Assembly (NCBI GenBank): GCA_029266035.1
Contig: JAJUFH010000026.1
Span: 1 to 43,506, forward strand
Direction of reading: 5' to 3'
DNA length: 43,506 nucleotides
From: Sinomicrobium sp.
GTDB taxonomy: Bacteria > Bacteroidota > Bacteroidia > Flavobacteriales > Flavobacteriaceae
Both the position numbers and the translations under genes were made by a program. Below are positions 43,413 to 43,506 of this stretch, one piece after another. The notes under the pieces were generated by a model. That model saw only the letters and a program-made list of their open reading frames with translations, was not told the origin of the DNA and did not search any database. Position 1 is the first letter of the stretch. Each line of letters begins with the position of its first letter.

Positions 43413-43443
43413 AACTCTGGTGATTTTATATGGATCACCGGAG
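43413..43443 (+). terminator. Hairpin terminator in right repeat, downstream of the AIM24-family gene
   Basis: Mirror of the hairpin at 64-94. On the plus strand it has an 11-bp stem with one G-U pair, followed by GTTTTTTC, and should end the transcript of the gene stopping at 43334. Confidence 0.7.
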
Positions 43444-43506
43444 TTTTTTCTTTTTTGAGGATACCTTAGGTGTTTTAGCCGGATTGTCGTACCAAAAAGA
43501 CATAGG
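43435..43506 (-). CDS. 3' end of unidentified protein (partial), inside the right terminal repeat
   Basis: Identical to the partial frame at 2-73 but on the minus strand, ending at TGA 43435-43437. The two copies encode the same aromatic and lysine-rich tail. See the left copy for the doubts about its identity and coding direction. Confidence 0.35.
   Translation of the reverse strand, partial: PMSFWYDNPAKTPKVSSKKKKLR

Larger units (their letters stand above)
43368..43506. repeat. Right copy of 139-bp perfect terminal inverted repeat
   Basis: Reverse complement of 2-140 without a mismatch. It begins 33 bp after the stop of the AIM24-family gene. The two copies face each other, each with its presumed gene 3' end pointing into the window, so the rest of each repeat unit lies outside. 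Confidence 0.95.

Noticed and set aside
43381-43506. Outward open frame in the terminal repeat starting at an ATG in the hairpin
   Set aside because: Its start lies inside a terminator stem and it has no upstream promoter. The inward frame ending at a stop in front of the hairpin is more gene-like, although neither can be proven from so short a piece.
2-43506. Linear plasmid or phage with terminal inverted repeats
   Set aside because: The content is ordinary chromosomal housekeeping (pnp, rpsO, accD, murB, lipA) with no replication, packaging or structural genes.

Overview
The window looks like a chromosomal contig of a member of Bacteroidota, most likely a Flavobacteriaceae. Supporting signs are a SusC/SusD pair, a lipidated BamA homologue (TamL), GH92, RskA/ECF pairs, an AccD and a C4-ribbon protein that both lack their zinc cysteines, A-rich start regions instead of Shine-Dalgarno sites, and many exact copies of the Bacteroidota -7 promoter element TAnnTTTG. 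I saw no phage, plasmid, tRNA, rRNA or CRISPR genes.

Layout. (1) The two ends, 2-140 and 43368-43506, are a perfect 139-bp inverted repeat. It appears to carry the 3' end of an unidentified gene plus a terminator hairpin, so the contig probably stops at two opposed copies of a repeated gene or mobile element. (2) 0.2-13.3 kb is mostly minus strand and housekeeping: ribbon-like coiled coil, Nif3-like protein, LpxK (plus), a TPR hybrid histidine kinase, the lipA-gap pair, a small four-cysteine membrane protein with a glycosyltransferase and an ECF sigma factor, an ECF/RskA pair, MurB and an aminotransferase. (3) 13.6-23.2 kb holds a double-DSG aspartyl protease with PDZ domain (plus), then rpsO-pnp, accD, class II aldolase and TamL (minus), then a SpoU/TrmH rRNA methyltransferase (plus). 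(4) 23.4-39.8 kb is a compact ten-gene plus-strand polysaccharide utilisation locus (PUL). (5) 39.8-43.3 kb holds a divergent TauE/MetY pair and a TIGR00266/AIM24 protein.

How the PUL should work (inference). A secreted GH92 enzyme with an N-terminal discoidin-like domain, a SusC/SusD importer and two further lipoproteins (a lipocalin-like SusE-position protein and a DUF4185/DUF5005-like propeller) capture and cut a mannose-containing glycan. A sialate-O-acetylesterase-family enzyme removes acyl groups. A sugar porter takes up the monosaccharide, a ROK kinase phosphorylates it, and a long two-domain mannose-6-phosphate isomerase sends it to fructose-6-phosphate. The locus has no SusR/HTCS or ECF/anti-sigma regulator, and its SusC has no signalling extension. 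A GntR/UTRA regulator closes the locus, and a common motif TCCATAT-N6-ACATAT lies at both the PUL promoter and the gntR promoter. This suggests control by a cytoplasmic sugar (phosphate).

The most interesting leads are this regulatory circuit, the unusual GH92 clade with changed leaving-group-site residues, the propeller lipoprotein, the unexplained N-terminal half of the isomerase, the NqrM-like small protein, and the palindrome and leader hairpin between tauE and metY.
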